NCBI RefSeq assembly: GCF_014201655.1 | Contig: NZ_JACHEX010000006.1 | Coordinates: forward strand, 1-53,796 | Origin: Thermosipho japonicus | Lineage (GTDB): Bacteria > Thermotogota > Thermotogae > Thermotogales > Fervidobacteriaceae | Direction: 5' to 3' | Length of the DNA stretch: 53,796 nucleotides | Shown here: positions 1 through 8,766 of the stretch, in pieces | Layout: the number at the start of each line of letters is the position of its first letter | How positions within the stretch are numbered: position 1 is the stretch's first letter | Position numbers and translations under genes: made by a program | Notes under the pieces: model-generated | Seen by the model: the letters and a program-made list of their open reading frames with translations, nothing else | What the model was told of the DNA's origin: nothing | The model's database searches: none

Positions 1-401
1 TTGCTAAATTTATCACTAATATCAGGTGTAATTTCTCCTGTGTCATCAAAGGTTGTGCCATCGCTTAATATTAGGTATGTCCCTAGATAGCCTTCCTTTT
101 TTAGAGAATTTTTTGCATTCCTAACTCCCCAAGAAATTTGTTTTTTTCCAAGGTCGGTTGTTGAGTTCATCAAATAAGGAGCAAGAGAGCCACCAGTAGC
201 GTATTTGTATAGAGGGTCAATGATAGTTTTAAGGCCAGCTTGAATGTCTTTTGAGATAGAAGTTAAAACAAGGTGATTAATTTTTTGAGCACTTTGTGAG
301 ATATTTTTAAAAGAAAGGTAAGAAGATATTGTTACGCTAGTAACAGTTGCAAGAATTGAAACAAGAACAAGCGCAAGTACTAACTTTACTTGTAATTTCA
401 T
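1..401 (-). CDS. methyl-accepting chemotaxis protein, N-terminal part (runs off the window)
   Basis: Only the first about 133 codons are inside the window; the gene continues past base 1. The start ATG at 401-399 is preceded by an AGGTG ribosome site. Residues 1-30 form a short cytoplasmic tip and one hydrophobic membrane helix (LVLALVLVSILATVTSVT). A likely periplasmic sensor region follows, with segments such as DIQAGLKTIID and YLILSDGTTFDDTGE, the latter like the core of a Cache/PAS-type ligand sensor. This layout matches the N-terminus of a chemotaxis transducer. The HAMP and signalling domains lie outside the window, so a sensor kinase or membrane diguanylate cyclase remains possible. 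Confidence 0.6.
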   Translation of the reverse strand, partial: MKLQVKLVLALVLVSILATVTSVTISSYLSFKNISQSAQKINHLVLTSISKDIQAGLKTIIDPLYKYATGGSLAPYLMNSTTDLGKKQISWGVRNAKNSLKKEGYLGTYLILSDGTTFDDTGEITPDISDKFS

Positions 402-430
402 TCAAAACACCTCCAATAGGTTCATTTTAC

Positions 431-441
431 ATTATATTATA
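431..441 (-). promoter_or_regulatory. candidate -10 region for the chemotaxis receptor
   Basis: On the minus strand two overlapping TATAAT hexamers lie about 30-40 bases upstream of the receptor start at 401. The -35 is weak, so the exact promoter is uncertain. Confidence 0.35.
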
Positions 442-604
442 TCATATACTATTTTATCAGTTTTTTAATTGTTTAGAAGTCTTTTTCTTTAGGGAATACG
501 TGCTTGATATACGATTATATTTATTTTTCTTTTCTATTTATGTTTATTTTAAACTTTTTGTTTTTTTAGTAACAAGTTTGTAAGAGGGGATTTTTGGGTT
601 TGAA

Positions 605-636
605 AATAATCCCCTCGTTTTTGAGGGGATTATTTT
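605..636 (-). terminator. intrinsic terminator downstream of the ABC importer operon
   Basis: A perfect 12-bp stem, AATAATCCCCTC / GAGGGGATTATT, with a 6-base loop, lies just downstream of the last importer gene on the minus strand. The T-rich flank makes it plausible in both directions. Confidence 0.85.
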
Positions 637-638
637 TG

Positions 639-1610
639 TCAATATAGATGGCAGGAGACAATGTGATTTTTAACTTTTTTTAGAGGAGGTTCTACTTCTT
701 TGCAAATATCCATTGCATATGGACATCGTGGGTGAAATTTGCAACCTTTTGGAGGGTTAATAGGATTTGGAACTTCACCTTCGGGAATAATTTTTTCCTT
801 TTTTCTTTTTGGATCAGGTTCTGGAACAGCTGAAATTAATGCTTTGGTATATGGATGCAATGGTTCTTTGTAGATTTCTTTAAAATCACCAATTTCTACT
901 ATTTTTCCAAGATACATAACACCAATTTTGTTACATATGTATTTTGTTGTTGCAAGGTCGTGGGTGATAAATAGGAAAGTTAAATCAAATTCATTTTTCA
1001 GATCTATTAATAATTTTAAGAGCTGAGATCTAACAGAAACATCGAGCATTGCAATTGCCTCATCAGCAACTACAAACTTTGGTCTTAAAATCAAAGCACG
1101 TGCTATAACTATTCTTTGCATTTGCCCGCCGGATAATTCGTGAGGATATCTATAGTAAAAATCTTCAGGAGGTGATAAATTTACTCTTTCAAGCATTTTC
1201 ATTACAAGCATTTTTCTCTCCTGATTGCTACCACCTATATTATGAATTTCAAGACCATGTTTGATTGCATCGCCAACTTTCATATATGGATTCAATGCTG
1301 CCATAGGATCTTGAAATATTATTTGCATGTTTTTCCTAAATTTTCTTAATTCTTCTTTTGAAAGTTTGGTAATATCGGTATCTTCAAAAAATATTTTTCC
1401 AGAAGTTGGTTCAATTAATCTTAAAATTAACCTCCCTGTGGTAGTTTTACCACTTCCTGACTCTCCAACCAACCCGAATGTCTCGCCTTTTGAAATACTA
1501 AAACTAACTCCATCAACAGCTTTTACAAATCTTTGAGGAACTCTCAAAAGAACTTCTCCAACCGTTCGTTTAACTGGAAAATATTTTTTTAGATTTTCGA
1601 CTTTAATCAT
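639..1610 (-). CDS. peptide/nickel/sugar ABC importer ATPase, OppF/DppF type
   Basis: This 323-aa cytoplasmic ATPase powers the importer encoded by the adjacent genes. Visible motifs are Walker A GESGSGKTT (about residue 50), signature LSGGQMQR, Walker B FVVADEAIAMLD and the H-loop ITHD. The C-terminal oligopeptide-transporter domain ends with the characteristic Cys cluster (GCKFHPRCPYAMDIC...C), which in this family can hold an Fe-S cluster. Its start overlaps the previous gene by 4 bases, so the two ATPases are translationally coupled. Walker B carries DEAIAMLD, where most members have DEPTSALD. In Thermotogales this transporter class often imports sugars or oligosaccharides rather than peptides, so the substrate is not assigned. 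Confidence 0.92.
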   Translation of the reverse strand: MIKVENLKKYFPVKRTVGEVLLRVPQRFVKAVDGVSFSISKGETFGLVGESGSGKTTTGRLILRLIEPTSGKIFFEDTDITKLSKEELRKFRKNMQIIFQDPMAALNPYMKVGDAIKHGLEIHNIGGSNQERKMLVMKMLERVNLSPPEDFYYRYPHELSGGQMQRIVIARALILRPKFVVADEAIAMLDVSVRSQLLKLLIDLKNEFDLTFLFITHDLATTKYICNKIGVMYLGKIVEIGDFKEIYKEPLHPYTKALISAVPEPDPKRKKEKIIPEGEVPNPINPPKGCKFHPRCPYAMDICKEVEPPLKKVKNHIVSCHLY

Positions 1611-2566
1611 TGTTTCACCTCACTATATAACCAGCATTTAACTTTTGATTCATCAACCTCAACTACCGGTGGTTCCTTTAGTTTACAAATTTCTTTTTTG
1701 TATGGACATCTATCTACGAATCTACATCCAATTGGTGGATTTGAAAGATCGGGTGGGGAGCCAGGTATGTATTTTAAGTCTAAGTCGTTTATGTTTGTGT
1801 TTGGAATACTTTGTAGCAGTAATTTTGTGTAAGGATGCTTTGGCTTATAGTACAGATCTTCACTTCTAGCTTCTTCTACGATATGTCCACCGTACATAAC
1901 GCAGATTTTATCAGCCATTTCAGCGACAACACCTAGATCGTGTGTGATTAGTATCATTGACATATTGTATTCTTTTCTTAGTTCATTTAGTAGTTTCATA
2001 ATTTGTGCTTGGACAATAACATCTAATGATGTTGTTGGTTCATCGGCTATTACAAGAATTGGGTTTAAAACCAGTGTAAGAGCAATCATAACTCTTTGTC
2101 TCATTCCACCACTGAATTGGAAAGAATATTCTTTCATTCTTTCCGGTTCAATTCCAACCTTTTCGAGAACTTTTGCTGTTCTCTTTCGAGCTTCTTCTTT
2201 TGTTATTTCTGGTTCATGTGTCTTTAAAGTTTCATAGAATAATTTTTCTATTTTCATTACAGGATTAAGTGAAGTCATTGGGTCTTGGAAAATCATTCCT
2301 ATTTTTTTGCCCCTTATTTTCCTCATTTTATATTCGGGAAGATTTATAAGTTCCTGATTTTCTATCTTTACACTACCATCGTAATATGTTGTTGGTGGAA
2401 GAATTTTTAATAATCCCTGCCCAAAAGTTGATTTTCCGCATCCCGATTCTCCAACAAGGCCAACGGTTTGACCTTTTTCTATATTTAAACTAATATTGTC
2501 TACAGCTTTAACAAAACCTTTTTTTGTTTTGTAGTAAATTTTCAAGTTTTTTGCTTCAAAAAACAC
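1607..2566 (-). CDS. peptide/nickel/sugar ABC importer ATPase, OppD/DppD type
   Basis: This 319-aa protein is the second nucleotide-binding subunit, which would form a heterodimer with the next gene's product under the two permeases. It has Walker A GESGCGKST, signature FSGGMRQR, Walker B LVIADEPTTSLD, H-loop ITHD and the C-terminal Cys motif CRFVDRCPYKKEIC. The start ATG lies 4 bases after the permease stop, and the stop overlaps the following ATPase gene (ATGA-type), typical of this five-gene operon. OppD and OppF carry the same domains, and the order D then F is the usual one. Confidence 0.92.
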   Translation of the reverse strand: MFFEAKNLKIYYKTKKGFVKAVDNISLNIEKGQTVGLVGESGCGKSTFGQGLLKILPPTTYYDGSVKIENQELINLPEYKMRKIRGKKIGMIFQDPMTSLNPVMKIEKLFYETLKTHEPEITKEEARKRTAKVLEKVGIEPERMKEYSFQFSGGMRQRVMIALTLVLNPILVIADEPTTSLDVIVQAQIMKLLNELRKEYNMSMILITHDLGVVAEMADKICVMYGGHIVEEARSEDLYYKPKHPYTKLLLQSIPNTNINDLDLKYIPGSPPDLSNPPIGCRFVDRCPYKKEICKLKEPPVVEVDESKVKCWLYSEVKQ

Positions 2567-2570
2567 AAGA

Positions 2571-3443
2571 TCACCTTCTTTCCCTTATAGTAGGATTTAA
2601 TAATTCATTTAATCCTTCACTAAACATGGAAAAGCCAAGAACAACTGTTATAATAGCTATTCCGGGGAATAGAAGGCCCCACCAAGCCCTACTTAAAACG
2701 AATCTTTGACCATTACTTAGATCGAATCCCCAGTCAGGGGTAGGAGGCGCGATACCTAAACCTAAGAAAGAAAGCCCTGCTTCAGTCATTATTGCATCTG
2801 CAAGGTTCATTGAAAGTACAACCACTATAGATGGTAAAACATTTGGAAAGATATATTTTAAAAGTATTTCACTATTTTTTGCACCTAATGCCCTTGCAGC
2901 CTCTACATATAGTTCATTCTTTACTGAGGAAACCTGGTTTCGTATCACTCTAAAGTATGTAGGAGTATACACAACTGCAATTGAAATTGAGATATTTATT
3001 ATTCCAGGTCCCAGTACTGCAGCTATCGCTATTGCAAGTATCAATCCTGGAAATGAATAAATTGCATCCATTATTAATGTTAATGTTCTATCTAAAGTTC
3101 CACCGATAAATCCTGAGATTAATCCGAGAGGAACTCCTATTCCTGCAGCGATTGCAACAGCAATAAAAGCGATCATAAGTGCAATTCTTGCTCCGTATAT
3201 TACCCTACTTAATATATCTCTTCCAAGATTGTCGGTTCCAAAAACAAATTGGTCATTAGGTGCTGTTAGAGATCTACCAACTCTTTGTGTAGGATCATAT
3301 GGTGCAATTTGTGGAGAAAATATTGCAAGTATAATGAAAAATATTAAGATCATCGCACCGATGAATGTTAGCCAACCTGTTCCTGTTCCAAACAAATCAC
3401 TTATAAATTCTCCTATTCTTTCGCTAATAAATTTTTTTCTCAC
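2571..3443 (-). CDS. ABC importer permease, OppC/DppC type
   Basis: This 290-aa inner-membrane permease has an N-terminal helix (about residues 22-45), the family segment IFSPQIAPYDPTQRVG, then five or so transmembrane helices. The EAA loop that docks the ATPases is visible as VEAARALGAKNSEILLKYIFPNVLP. The segment FGTDNLGRDILSRVIYGAR is diagnostic of DppC/OppC. It pairs with the upstream DppB-type permease to form the channel. The gene is spaced 11 bases after dppB and 4 bases before the OppD-type ATPase. Confidence 0.92.
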   Translation of the reverse strand: MRKKFISERIGEFISDLFGTGTGWLTFIGAMILIFFIILAIFSPQIAPYDPTQRVGRSLTAPNDQFVFGTDNLGRDILSRVIYGARIALMIAFIAVAIAAGIGVPLGLISGFIGGTLDRTLTLIMDAIYSFPGLILAIAIAAVLGPGIINISISIAVVYTPTYFRVIRNQVSSVKNELYVEAARALGAKNSEILLKYIFPNVLPSIVVVLSMNLADAIMTEAGLSFLGLGIAPPTPDWGFDLSNGQRFVLSRAWWGLLFPGIAIITVVLGFSMFSEGLNELLNPTIRERR

Positions 3444-3454
3444 ATTATCACCTC

Positions 3455-4462
3455 TTAATACCTTACTCTAGGATCAACTAAAGCGTTAACAATGTCTATA
3501 ATAATGCTTATAATCACAACAAAAATAGCAAAAAATATTATTGTACCCTGAATAGCTGGAAAGTCTCTGTACTTTATTTTTAAAACAAGATAACTACCAA
3601 TTCCAGGCCAAGAAAAAGTTGTTTCAGTTAAGACTGCCCCTGCAAGTAGCAATGCAAATTGCATACCCATAATTGTAAAAATTGGGACAAATGCGTTTCT
3701 TACAGCGTGTCCATATAAAATAACTTTTGGTTTTAAGCCCCTTGCTTTTGCTGCTTTTACAAAATCTTTTGAGAGCATTAAGACAGTGTTGTTACGTACC
3801 ATTCTTAAGAAAATACTCGAAATAACAAGTCCTAAAGTAATACCAGGAAGAAGAAGGTGTTTTAAAACATCCCAAAAAGCTTCCCAGTTCCAATTAAGGA
3901 TACTGTCTAATAACAATAAACCAGTTTTTATATCCAAACTTACACGTGGAGATAATCTACCACCTACTGGAAGCCATCTTAGATAGATTCCAAATAGCAG
4001 TTGAAGCATTAATCCTAGCCAGAAAACTGGTACAGCGTATATAAAGATAGAATAAACTCTTGCAGAAATATCCAAGGTTTTATCTTTTCGCCACGCAGCC
4101 TCAGCTCCCCAGAAAATTCCGATAATTAATGCAAAAATAAAAGAGAATATTGTTAATTCCAAAGTAGCTGGGAATCTATCTTTTATTTCGCTCCAGACAG
4201 GTCTATTAGTCAAAGTTGAAATTCCAAGATCACCTTTTGCAACATCTTTTAAATAGTCGAAAAATTGAACTACTATAGGTTTGTCAAGACCAAGTTCATG
4301 CCTTTTCGCCTCAATTACTTCAAGTGGAGCCTTACCACCAAGAATTGCCAAAACAGGGTCACCAGGAATTATTCTAAGTATAAAAAATATCATTACTAAA
4401 AGAATTAAAATCATTGGAAGTGCTAATATTATTCTCGTTATTATGTAGCTTTTTAAGGACAC
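3455..4462 (-). CDS. ABC importer permease, OppB/DppB type
   Basis: This integral membrane permease has six predicted helices. The N-terminus (SLKSYIITRIILALPMILIL...RIIPGDPV) and the EAA loop (VKAAKARGLKPKVILYGHAVRNAFVPI) define the DppB/OppB family. An upstream in-frame ATG exists at 4495, but I prefer GTG at 4462-4460 because GGAGGAG sits directly before it; the protein is then about 335 aa, normal for the family. The 5' end follows a GC-rich hairpin that separates it from the binding-protein gene. Confidence 0.88.
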   Translation of the reverse strand: MSLKSYIITRIILALPMILILLVMIFFILRIIPGDPVLAILGGKAPLEVIEAKRHELGLDKPIVVQFFDYLKDVAKGDLGISTLTNRPVWSEIKDRFPATLELTIFSFIFALIIGIFWGAEAAWRKDKTLDISARVYSIFIYAVPVFWLGLMLQLLFGIYLRWLPVGGRLSPRVSLDIKTGLLLLDSILNWNWEAFWDVLKHLLLPGITLGLVISSIFLRMVRNNTVLMLSKDFVKAAKARGLKPKVILYGHAVRNAFVPIFTIMGMQFALLLAGAVLTETTFSWPGIGSYLVLKIKYRDFPAIQGTIIFFAIFVVIISIIIDIVNALVDPRVRY

Positions 4463-4480
4463 ATTATCTCCTCCTTTAAA

Positions 4481-4507
4481 ATATCCCGCCCGCAAGGGGC
4501 GGGATAT
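4481..4507 (-). terminator. intercistronic hairpin between binding protein and permease genes
   Basis: A perfect 11-bp stem (ATATCCCGCCC / GGGCGGGATAT, loop GCAAG) lies between the binding-protein stop and the permease start. On the minus strand it is followed only by TTTTAAA. It is probably a partial terminator or 3'-stabilising structure that keeps the binding protein in excess over the membrane subunits, as in many binding-protein operons. Confidence 0.7.
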
Positions 4508-4524
4508 TTCTGTAACTTATAGTA

Positions 4525-6027
4525 TTATTTTCTTTCAAGTATGTAATAGCGGAAGATTTGTGTTGGTTCAAGAACAATTCCATCAATGTAATCATGTGCT
4601 TCACAGTCTGCAGAACCTTGCCAGAGAGGAATGTAAGGAGCTTCTGCTGCATGGATATTTTGAACAAGTTTGTATATCATTTCACGTGAGAATTGGTCTG
4701 TAGCAGCTCTTGCAGCAGTCATTAAATCTTCTACATTTTTATTTTCGTAAAATGAACCCAAAGATTTTGCACCGTTAATACTTAAGAATGGCCATAAATA
4801 ATCGTCTGGATCAAGGTAGTCTGGATACCAACCGAGTAAGAAGAGACCCATAGTTCCATTTAAGAAATATTCAACGTAAGTTGACCATTCAGCATATTTT
4901 ATATTTACTTTTATAACACCTGTTTGTTCTAAAGATTCTTTTAATACTTGTGCAACGTCTGCCTCAGTTGTTCCATAGTGAGATGGAGTATACCAGAGAT
5001 CTATTACAAGGGGATTGTCCTTAGTATAACCTGCAACCTTTAGAATTTCCACGGCTGCTTTTAGATCTCTTTTTGGGAATACATCTTCATGGCTCCACAT
5101 TCCAGCTGGAACCATTGAATATAACGGTTTTGCAAGGCCTACAAATATATCATTAACTATAGTTTCTCTATCAACAGCAAGTGCAATGGCCTGTCTTACA
5201 AGAGGATTATCAAATGGTTTTTGTTTTACATTGACAACAAGGTATCTTATTTGTGGGCTTGGACCAAGATAAACTTTTATACCAGGTACATTTTTAAGGT
5301 CTAATATGTCTCTTGGATCTAGGTGTCTGTATGCTATGTCGACTTCTCCGGTTTCTAGTGCTAATCTTAATTGTTGTGCATTTTCATAGAATTGGATAAT
5401 AATTTTTGGTGTTTTTGGTTTTGGACCAAAATATTTTGGATTTTCTTCTAATACAAGTCTTACATCTCTGATCCATTCAGTAATTTTGTAAGGACCAGAG
5501 GCAGATGGAGCTCCCTCATAGAATTTATCTTTAGGAAATACTTTTGGATTCACTGGAAATGCAACTGTATAACCCAACACGGAAACAAATGCTGAATATT
5601 TATTTTTTAAAGTTACTCTGAAAGTAAATTTGTCAACAACTTCTGTTTTTTCAACTGCGTCAGTTAATAAAAATGCAGGATCTCCATTGAGTTTCATTAC
5701 CCTGTCAAATGAATATTTAAAAACATTTGCATCAATTTGTGTTCCATCTTCAAAATATGCATCTTTTCTTATATGGAATGTATATACAAGTCCATCATCA
5801 GAAACATCCCAACTTTCAAATAACCACGGTTTTATGTTTGCTGTTCCAATTTCATAATCTACCGGTCCAGATAAGATATTTTGAAGGATATTACTCGAAA
5901 AGTAATCATAACAATTTGCAGGATCAAGCGTTCTTATTTTGTCAGTTGTTCCAACTACAATAACATCTTTCGATGCAAAAGAAAATACAACAAGCAGCAA
6001 CCCGATGATAATCATGAATTTTTTCAT
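4525..6027 (-). CDS. extracellular solute-binding protein, family 5 (OppA/DppA type)
   Basis: This 500-aa secreted binding protein starts with a Sec signal peptide (MKKFMIIIGLLLVVFSFASK, cleavage near residue 19). There is no lipobox Cys, so it is probably free or held by the uncleaved helix. Family-5 features include DKIRTLDPANCYDYFSSNIL, LVYTFHIRKDAYFEDGT (the family signature region), the hinge segment SGPYKITEW and DNPLVRQAIALAVDRE. It is the first gene of the importer operon and would capture the substrate for the permeases. Peptides, di/oligosaccharides and nickel are all transported by this family, and the sequence alone does not decide. Confidence 0.92.
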   Translation of the reverse strand: MKKFMIIIGLLLVVFSFASKDVIVVGTTDKIRTLDPANCYDYFSSNILQNILSGPVDYEIGTANIKPWLFESWDVSDDGLVYTFHIRKDAYFEDGTQIDANVFKYSFDRVMKLNGDPAFLLTDAVEKTEVVDKFTFRVTLKNKYSAFVSVLGYTVAFPVNPKVFPKDKFYEGAPSASGPYKITEWIRDVRLVLEENPKYFGPKPKTPKIIIQFYENAQQLRLALETGEVDIAYRHLDPRDILDLKNVPGIKVYLGPSPQIRYLVVNVKQKPFDNPLVRQAIALAVDRETIVNDIFVGLAKPLYSMVPAGMWSHEDVFPKRDLKAAVEILKVAGYTKDNPLVIDLWYTPSHYGTTEADVAQVLKESLEQTGVIKVNIKYAEWSTYVEYFLNGTMGLFLLGWYPDYLDPDDYLWPFLSINGAKSLGSFYENKNVEDLMTAARAATDQFSREMIYKLVQNIHAAEAPYIPLWQGSADCEAHDYIDGIVLEPTQIFRYYILERK

Positions 6028-6234
6028 GAAAATCCCCCCTCGTCAAGTTTGGTAATCTTATTTTATCATAAAGTAATATTTAAAATCAAATGTTAACAAA
6101 TGAAATTTTTTATTAAACTAATGAAAGTAAAAATTTTTAAAAAAGTATTTTTATAAAAATCTTTGTTATTGGATAAAAATGGTCTATATTTGAGTTTTTA
6201 AATGCCTAACTTACTATTTTTAAACTAGAGTTTA

Positions 6235-6264
6235 TTGTTTGTTTAAATAAAAGTATGTTATAAT
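6235..6264 (+). promoter_or_regulatory. candidate promoter of the cas operon
   Basis: TTGTTT (6235-6240) and a perfect TATAAT (6259-6264) are separated by 18 bases, about 50 bases upstream of the cas6 start. The remainder of the 6028-6311 gap is AT-rich with nothing else recognised. Confidence 0.6.
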
Positions 6265-6311
6265 TTAATAAAATTGCAATATAAGATAATAATATCAATT
6301 GGAGGAAAAAT

Positions 6312-7046
6312 ATGAGGCTAAAGTTAGAATTTATTTCGGATGATGACATAATCTTGCCGGTTGGTTTCAACAAGTATATACAAGCATTAATTTATAATTT
6401 ATTTAGTATAAAATTAAGAAAATTTGTTCATGAAGAAGGATTTAGGGGAAAGAAAAAGTTCTCACTCTTTTGTTTTTCATCTATTTTAGAAAGAGGAAAA
6501 TTTTTCAAAAATATGAAAGTCTTTAATTTTGGAAAAAAGATAAGTTTTTTTATTTCATCTCCTGTTAATATGCTAATGGAAGATTTAGTTACGAATTTAT
6601 TCAAAGGTGATGAATTTATGTTAGGTGAAAATAAAATATATTTATCATCAGCTATGGCTGTGATAAAGAACGTTTCTGGAAATAGTATTAAAGTAAAAGC
6701 TTTAACGCCAATTGAAGTTCATAGAACATATAAAGAAAGTGGAAAGAATAAGACTAGATATTTTACCCCATTTGAAAGTGAATTTGCAGAGTTAATAAAC
6801 CTTAATATAAAGAACAAATGGGAAGCATTTTATAAGGAAAGGTTAGATAAAGATATTGAAATAGTTCCACTTTTTGATGATGAAAGATACAAGAGTGTTG
6901 TTTATTATGGTTTTGGTGAAAAAAGGTTTGTTATAGAGGGCTGGAAGGGAAGTTATCTATTAAAAGGAGATAAAGAAATTCTTTCTTTTGTATACGATAC
7001 AGGGCTTGGTAGTAAAAATTCACAAGGATTTGGATTTGTAGAGTAA
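6312..7046 (+). CDS. cas6: CRISPR pre-crRNA endoribonuclease Cas6
   Basis: This 244-aa RAMP-fold RNase is predicted to cut the repeat transcripts of the array downstream and keep hold of the 3' stem. The N-terminus (MRLKLEFISDDDIILPVGFNKYIQALIYNLF) matches the first ferredoxin-like domain of Cas6. The glycine-rich C-terminal loop GLGSKNSQGFGFVE is the diagnostic Cas6 G-loop. The gene is preceded by TTGGAGGAAAAAT and is the first cas gene after a clear promoter. Being first in a I-B operon and of normal length, the call is secure; the catalytic His is not assigned from sequence alone. Confidence 0.92.
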   Translation: MRLKLEFISDDDIILPVGFNKYIQALIYNLFSIKLRKFVHEEGFRGKKKFSLFCFSSILERGKFFKNMKVFNFGKKISFFISSPVNMLMEDLVTNLFKGDEFMLGENKIYLSSAMAVIKNVSGNSIKVKALTPIEVHRTYKESGKNKTRYFTPFESEFAELINLNIKNKWEAFYKERLDKDIEIVPLFDDERYKSVVYYGFGEKRFVIEGWKGSYLLKGDKEILSFVYDTGLGSKNSQGFGFVE

Positions 7047-7058
7047 GGGAGGGATTTA

Positions 7059-8753
7059 ATGTTAAAGCAGATGATAGATTTTTCAAAAAGATTGAGAAAT
7101 GAAAATTATTATTCTCAAGATGAAAATGTTAATGAAAATATTGTTTTTGTAATTATTCCTATAGAAAGTAAAAAGAACTTTTATTATGTTTTAAAAGATA
7201 ACTTTTACGACAGGCTTGATTTACTAGAAAGAGCAAAAAAATATGACGATATTGATGATGAATTTAAAATGATTTTAAAGAATGTGCAGTTGTTAACAAA
7301 AAAGCTTCCTGGAGATGAAAAAGGGAATAAAAGTATTGGATCAAATAAGGGTACAAATTCCTATAACTTATTTATATTTCAAGGAGTTAAGGGTGATTTA
7401 TCTGCAAAAATAATGAAGGTTTATAATGAAAAGTTTTTAAAAAAATTTAAAAATGAAGTTGAAGAATCTATTTTAGAAAAGCTTGTATTTACAAAAGAAG
7501 AAGCAGATTTACTCTTTGAAAGTGTAAAAGAAGCATCGATAAAATTATTTGAAAAAGATTATCAAAGTATATACGGAAATTTTTATTTTGTGTTTGAATT
7601 GGAAGATAAGAAAGTCTATGAAGATTTTTATTTAAATTATTTAAAACAAAAGGTTTTCGTTGGAAAAAGTGCTGAGAAAAAAGAAGGAAAATGTCCAACA
7701 TGTGGCAAGGAAGGCATTATTTCTATACCAGATGCGTTTAATACGTTGAATGATAAAAAGCCGTTTTTACTTCACCTTGGAAGACCTATTGGATATAACG
7801 TTATGATTTGTCAAGATTGTGCACTTGAGCTTATAGACTTTGTTGGAAAGTTTTTAAGTCGTTTTACAATATTTCCTTTGTTTATGGATGAAAAGATTCA
7901 ACAGATGGAGATAAGATTTTTGAAAAGCGATGATCAGAAAATGGGATTTAGGGAAATTTTAGAGCAAATACATGAGGAATTTGATAAAGAAGATATGCTG
8001 CTTGATTTTTATCTAATAATACACAAAGATGATTTTGTGTACGTAGATTATGTGTTTAATTTTAAGTATGACTTTAATGGAAAGAGTATTTTTGAGATAG
8101 AAGATAAATTAGATAAACTATTTGATAAACGTTTAAAGAGTAATTATTTTAATCAAGTAAATATTAAGGATAGTTTACTTGCAAAAAACATTCTCAAATA
8201 TCGAGAAATTATTTTTGATTTTGTATATAGAGCAAAATATGATTCGTTGAATAAAAAAGTAATTGATGATATTTTCTATGACTCACTGAGTTGCTATTTG
8301 AAAGGTTTACATAATGAAGAAAAGAGATCTTTAAAGCAAATTAAAAGTGCTTTTGAAAGTTATAAAAGTTTAAATAAAATATTTGGGGGTGATTTCATGG
8401 AGAACTTAGAAAATATCGAAATGGAAAAATTGGAAAAAATAGAGAATAACTACCAATACTATTATCTTATTGGAAAATTGACAAGGTATCTTCTTGAACA
8501 ATCAAAAACATCGGAAAAGACTCACGGTTTAGTAGAACCATTTATTAATGTTAACAATTCAAAGGTTTTACTTGAAAGAGTTTTTGAGCTTTTTAACAAG
8601 TACAAACATGCAGTTGATTTTAAAGATGAAAAGTTTGACAAGACTTTCAGGATAATTTTGAACTATTTTAACAGCGGAAAATTACCAGAGCAGGTAACGA
8701 AAAATGATAAGTTTTATTTCTTTGAAGGGTATTTTTCAGGGAAAAATTTATAG
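7059..8753 (+). CDS. cas8b: type I-B Cascade large subunit Cas8b (Csh1/TM1802 type)
   Basis: This 564-aa protein is the expected large subunit that recognises the PAM and bridges the effector complex. A zinc-finger-like motif is visible: CPTCG at about residues 212-216 and CQDC at about 252-255, which is the hallmark of the Csh1/TM1802 family. The first 200 residues are Lys/Glu-rich with no other motif. It sits between cas6 and cas7 with short gaps (12 and 13 bases). The last 118 codons begin at an internal ATG preceded by GGGGGTGA and appear to encode a separately translated Cas11b, listed on its own. Confidence 0.9.
   Translation: MLKQMIDFSKRLRNENYYSQDENVNENIVFVIIPIESKKNFYYVLKDNFYDRLDLLERAKKYDDIDDEFKMILKNVQLLTKKLPGDEKGNKSIGSNKGTNSYNLFIFQGVKGDLSAKIMKVYNEKFLKKFKNEVEESILEKLVFTKEEADLLFESVKEASIKLFEKDYQSIYGNFYFVFELEDKKVYEDFYLNYLKQKVFVGKSAEKKEGKCPTCGKEGIISIPDAFNTLNDKKPFLLHLGRPIGYNVMICQDCALELIDFVGKFLSRFTIFPLFMDEKIQQMEIRFLKSDDQKMGFREILEQIHEEFDKEDMLLDFYLIIHKDDFVYVDYVFNFKYDFNGKSIFEIEDKLDKLFDKRLKSNYFNQVNIKDSLLAKNILKYREIIFDFVYRAKYDSLNKKVIDDIFYDSLSCYLKGLHNEEKRSLKQIKSAFESYKSLNKIFGGDFMENLENIEMEKLEKIENNYQYYYLIGKLTRYLLEQSKTSEKTHGLVEPFINVNNSKVLLERVFELFNKYKHAVDFKDEKFDKTFRIILNYFNSGKLPEQVTKNDKFYFFEGYFSGKNL
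8397..8753 (+). CDS. cas11b: probable Cas11b small subunit translated from inside cas8b
   Basis: An ATG at 8397, exactly in frame with cas8b (codon 447), is preceded by GGGGGTGA at 8385-8392. This is one of the strongest ribosome sites in the operon and is unexpected inside a coding region. The product would be 118 aa, starting MENLENIEMEKLEKIEN, largely helical and charged, ending at the cas8b stop. In several type I-B, I-C and I-D systems the small Cascade subunit is made exactly this way, by internal initiation near the end of cas8 or cas10d, and no separate cas11 gene exists in this operon. Size and position fit; expression is inferred. Confidence 0.65.
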   Translation: MENLENIEMEKLEKIENNYQYYYLIGKLTRYLLEQSKTSEKTHGLVEPFINVNNSKVLLERVFELFNKYKHAVDFKDEKFDKTFRIILNYFNSGKLPEQVTKNDKFYFFEGYFSGKNL

Positions 8754-8766
8754 AGGAGGGATCTGA

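Noticed and set aside
347-583. 78-codon plus-strand open frame at the left edge
   Set aside because: It overlaps the receptor start antisense and is a Phe/Tyr-rich AT-driven frame without ribosome site.
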